Shown here: one piece after another, positions 62,842 to 64,000 of the stretch
How positions within the stretch are numbered: the stretch's first letter is position 1
Layout of the letters: each line of letters opens with the position of its first letter
Assembly (NCBI RefSeq): GCF_003837865.1
Contig: NZ_RQIS01000004.1
Location: 286,381 to 350,380, forward strand
Source: Paraburkholderia dinghuensis
GTDB taxonomy: Bacteria > Pseudomonadota > Gammaproteobacteria > Burkholderiales > Burkholderiaceae
DNA: 64,000 nt
Reading direction: 5' to 3'
Notes under the pieces: model-generated
What the model was told of the DNA's origin: nothing
Databases searched by the model: none
The model's input: only the letters and a program-made list of their open reading frames with translations
Made by a program: the position numbers and the translations under genes

Positions 62842-63600
62842 TCAGCTGCCGTAGACGTCGAAGTCGAAATACTTCGACGCGATCTTCCTGTACGTTCCGT
62901 CCTTGACCATGTCGGCAATAGCTTTGTCGATCTTCGACTTGAGGTCGGTATCGTCCTTGCGCATGCCGATGGCGGCGGCGCCAGTCGGGATCTGCGGACC
63001 GGCGAACGCGAAGCCGGCACCGCGCGGGGTTTTCAGGAAGCCCAGGTCAGCCTGTATTTCGTCCTGAAGTGCCGCGTCGAGACGGCCCGATTGCAGGTCC
63101 AGATAGACCTGATCCTGGTTCTGATAGGTGACGACGTTGACACCCTTCGACGCCCAGTTCTCCTTCGCGTAGGTTTCCTGGGTCGAGCCTTGCTCGACGC
63201 CGACTGTCTTGCCCTTGAGCGACTCGATGGTCGGAAGCACGGTGGAACCCTTCTTCGCGACGAGGCGCGTCGGCGTGTTGTACATCCTGGCGGAGAAGGC
63301 GATCTGCTGTTCGCGCTGCGGTGTCATCGTCAAAGCGGAGAGCGCGCCGTCGAATTTCCGCGACTTCAGGCCAGGAATCATGCCGTCGAAATCCTGCTCG
63401 ACCCACACGCATTTCGCATTGAGGCGTCGGCAGATCTCATTGCCGAGATCGATGTCGAAGCCGACGAGCTTGCCATCAGGCGCCTTCGATTCGAACGGCG
63501 CGTAACTGGCGTCCGTGCCGAAGCGGATCGTGGACCAATCCTTCGCATAAGCACCACCGGCAGCAAGAGCGAGCGCGACGCACAAAGCAAGTTTCTTCAT
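62842..63600 (-). CDS. hisJ: Histidine-binding periplasmic protein (HisJ/ArgT type)
   Basis: A 252-residue binding protein; GGAGA lies six bases before ATG 63600. The signal peptide is MKKLALCVALALAAGGAYA. The mature N-terminus TIRFGTDASYAPFESKAPDGKLVGFDIDLGNEICRRL is the SBP family 3 signature for polar amino acids, and ALTMTPQREQQIAFSARMY is a ligand-pocket region. Two cysteines (CRRLNAKC) match the disulfide of HisJ. First gene of the transporter operon, divergent from hutH. Confidence 0.92.
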   Translation of the reverse strand: MKKLALCVALALAAGGAYAKDWSTIRFGTDASYAPFESKAPDGKLVGFDIDLGNEICRRLNAKCVWVEQDFDGMIPGLKSRKFDGALSALTMTPQREQQIAFSARMYNTPTRLVAKKGSTVLPTIESLKGKTVGVEQGSTQETYAKENWASKGVNVVTYQNQDQVYLDLQSGRLDAALQDEIQADLGFLKTPRGAGFAFAGPQIPTGAAAIGMRKDDTDLKSKIDKAIADMVKDGTYRKIASKYFDFDVYGS

Positions 63601-63700
63601 GAAGTCTCCTAAAGCGATTGTCGACATTGCACTTCGGACCAGGGCCGGCTCGTCCTGCAAGCCTCAATACCCGGAAGTCCGCTTGGATTGGCCTGACTAG

Positions 63701-63712
63701 TTGTCTATACAA
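63701..63712. promoter_or_regulatory. HutC-like operator 1
   Basis: TTGTCTATACAA, a near-perfect inverted repeat, 100 bases upstream of hisJ. It resembles the TGTATA-type HutC operators of hut operons. Confidence 0.6.
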
Positions 63713-63839
63713 ATTAAACCGTCGGGCGGACGATCAACAATCAGTGTTACTACTGACGAGGTTGATCATGCCGTGAATTGGACGGTGAAAAACCTGCGAG
63801 TAACATGGGTATTTGCGGGTATACGTGGAGATAAATTGA

Positions 63840-63853
63840 CTTGTATAGACAAG
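63840..63853. promoter_or_regulatory. HutC-like operator 2
   Basis: CTTGTATAGACAAG, inverted repeat with the same core as operator 1 in the opposite orientation, 48 bases before hutH. Confidence 0.65.
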
Positions 63854-63878
63854 ATGGCTTGTGTAACCTGCATTTACC

Positions 63879-63890
63879 TTGTCCAGACAA
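63879..63890. promoter_or_regulatory. HutC-like operator 3
   Basis: TTGTC-CA-GACAA, perfect inverted repeat ten bases before the hutH start, in a position to block ribosome loading or promoter clearance. Confidence 0.5.
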
Positions 63891-63900
63891 CTTTACTGTG

Positions 63901-64000
63901 ATGATTAAACTGACGCCCGGCCACCTGACTCTCCCGCAACTGCGCCAGATCGCGCGCGAAACGGTGAAACTCGAACTCGATCCGGCCAGCTTTGCCGGGA
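63901..64000 (+). CDS. hutH: Histidine ammonia-lyase, N-terminal fragment (cut by window edge)
   Basis: The first 33 codons read MIKLTPGHLTLPQLRQIARE and then a DPASFAG end, matching the N-terminus of HutH (LTPGxLTLxQLRxIAR). HutH deaminates histidine to urocanate, the first step of histidine use. The gene starts 300 bases from hisJ on the opposite strand, with three operator-like repeats between them, so uptake and breakdown are probably co-controlled by HutC. The catalytic ASG motif lies beyond the window. Confidence 0.88.
   Translation, partial: MIKLTPGHLTLPQLRQIARETVKLELDPASFAG

Overview
The window reads as a chromosomal segment of a high-GC betaproteobacterium, most likely Burkholderia sensu lato (Paraburkholderia, Caballeronia or a relative). 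The evidence is strong G/C preference at third codon positions, many short intergenic gaps, and typical families: OmpW, a potFGHI operon, DUF2795, a YhfC-type membrane protein, hut genes beside a histidine ABC transporter, and a PrkA/YeaH/SpoVR operon. No rRNA, tRNA, CRISPR array, insertion sequence or prophage was recognised. The window opens inside ompW and closes inside hutH.

Layout. 1-5.7 kb: end of ompW, a small DUF1289 gene and the putrescine uptake operon potFGHI, whose genes overlap or lie close together. 5.7-13 kb: a soluble chemoreceptor, a possible 42-residue membrane peptide, a methyltransferase convergent with a Baeyer-Villiger-type monooxygenase, a PspA homologue with a TPR membrane protein, and a predicted ribbon-helix-helix protein. 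13-24 kb: a class A penicillin-binding protein, a YfiM-like periplasmic protein, a DsbA-fold isomerase, and a tripartite RND efflux operon divergent from its TetR regulator. 24-34 kb: DUF2795 protein, an exported small protein, a C45/phospholipase-B-like hydrolase, a ClC channel with CBS domains, a GST, the yeiH/LysR divergent pair, a 2-hydroxyacid dehydrogenase followed by the stub of a LacI-type regulator, and a YhfC protein.

34-44 kb: small conserved proteins (PGDYG, Spy/LTXXQ), an Lrp regulator beside a saccharopine/lysine dehydrogenase, a P-loop kinase overlapping an apparently orphan CydX-like small subunit, a lipoprotein, CorA, a LacI regulator with ribokinase, and a hydratase. 44-50 kb: the stress operon prkA (yeaG)-yeaH-spoVR (ycgB). 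50-58.5 kb: a SulP transporter and a beta-glucoside operon (GH1 glucosidase, sugar ABC transporter, LacI regulator) headed by a perfect 16-bp palindromic operator. 58.5-64 kb: a tri-heme cytochrome c peroxidase, the histidine ABC transporter hisJQMP, and hutH on the other strand, with three HutC-like operator motifs between them.

Most of the window is ordinary housekeeping and transport content. The features that most deserve a second look are the orphan CydX-like gene with 10-bp tandem repeats running into its ribosome binding site, the truncated LacI helix-turn-helix stub, a 17-bp palindrome ahead of the lysine/saccharopine dehydrogenase, two alternative well-formed starts for SpoVR, and the clustered hut operators. 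No clearly new multi-gene system was found.
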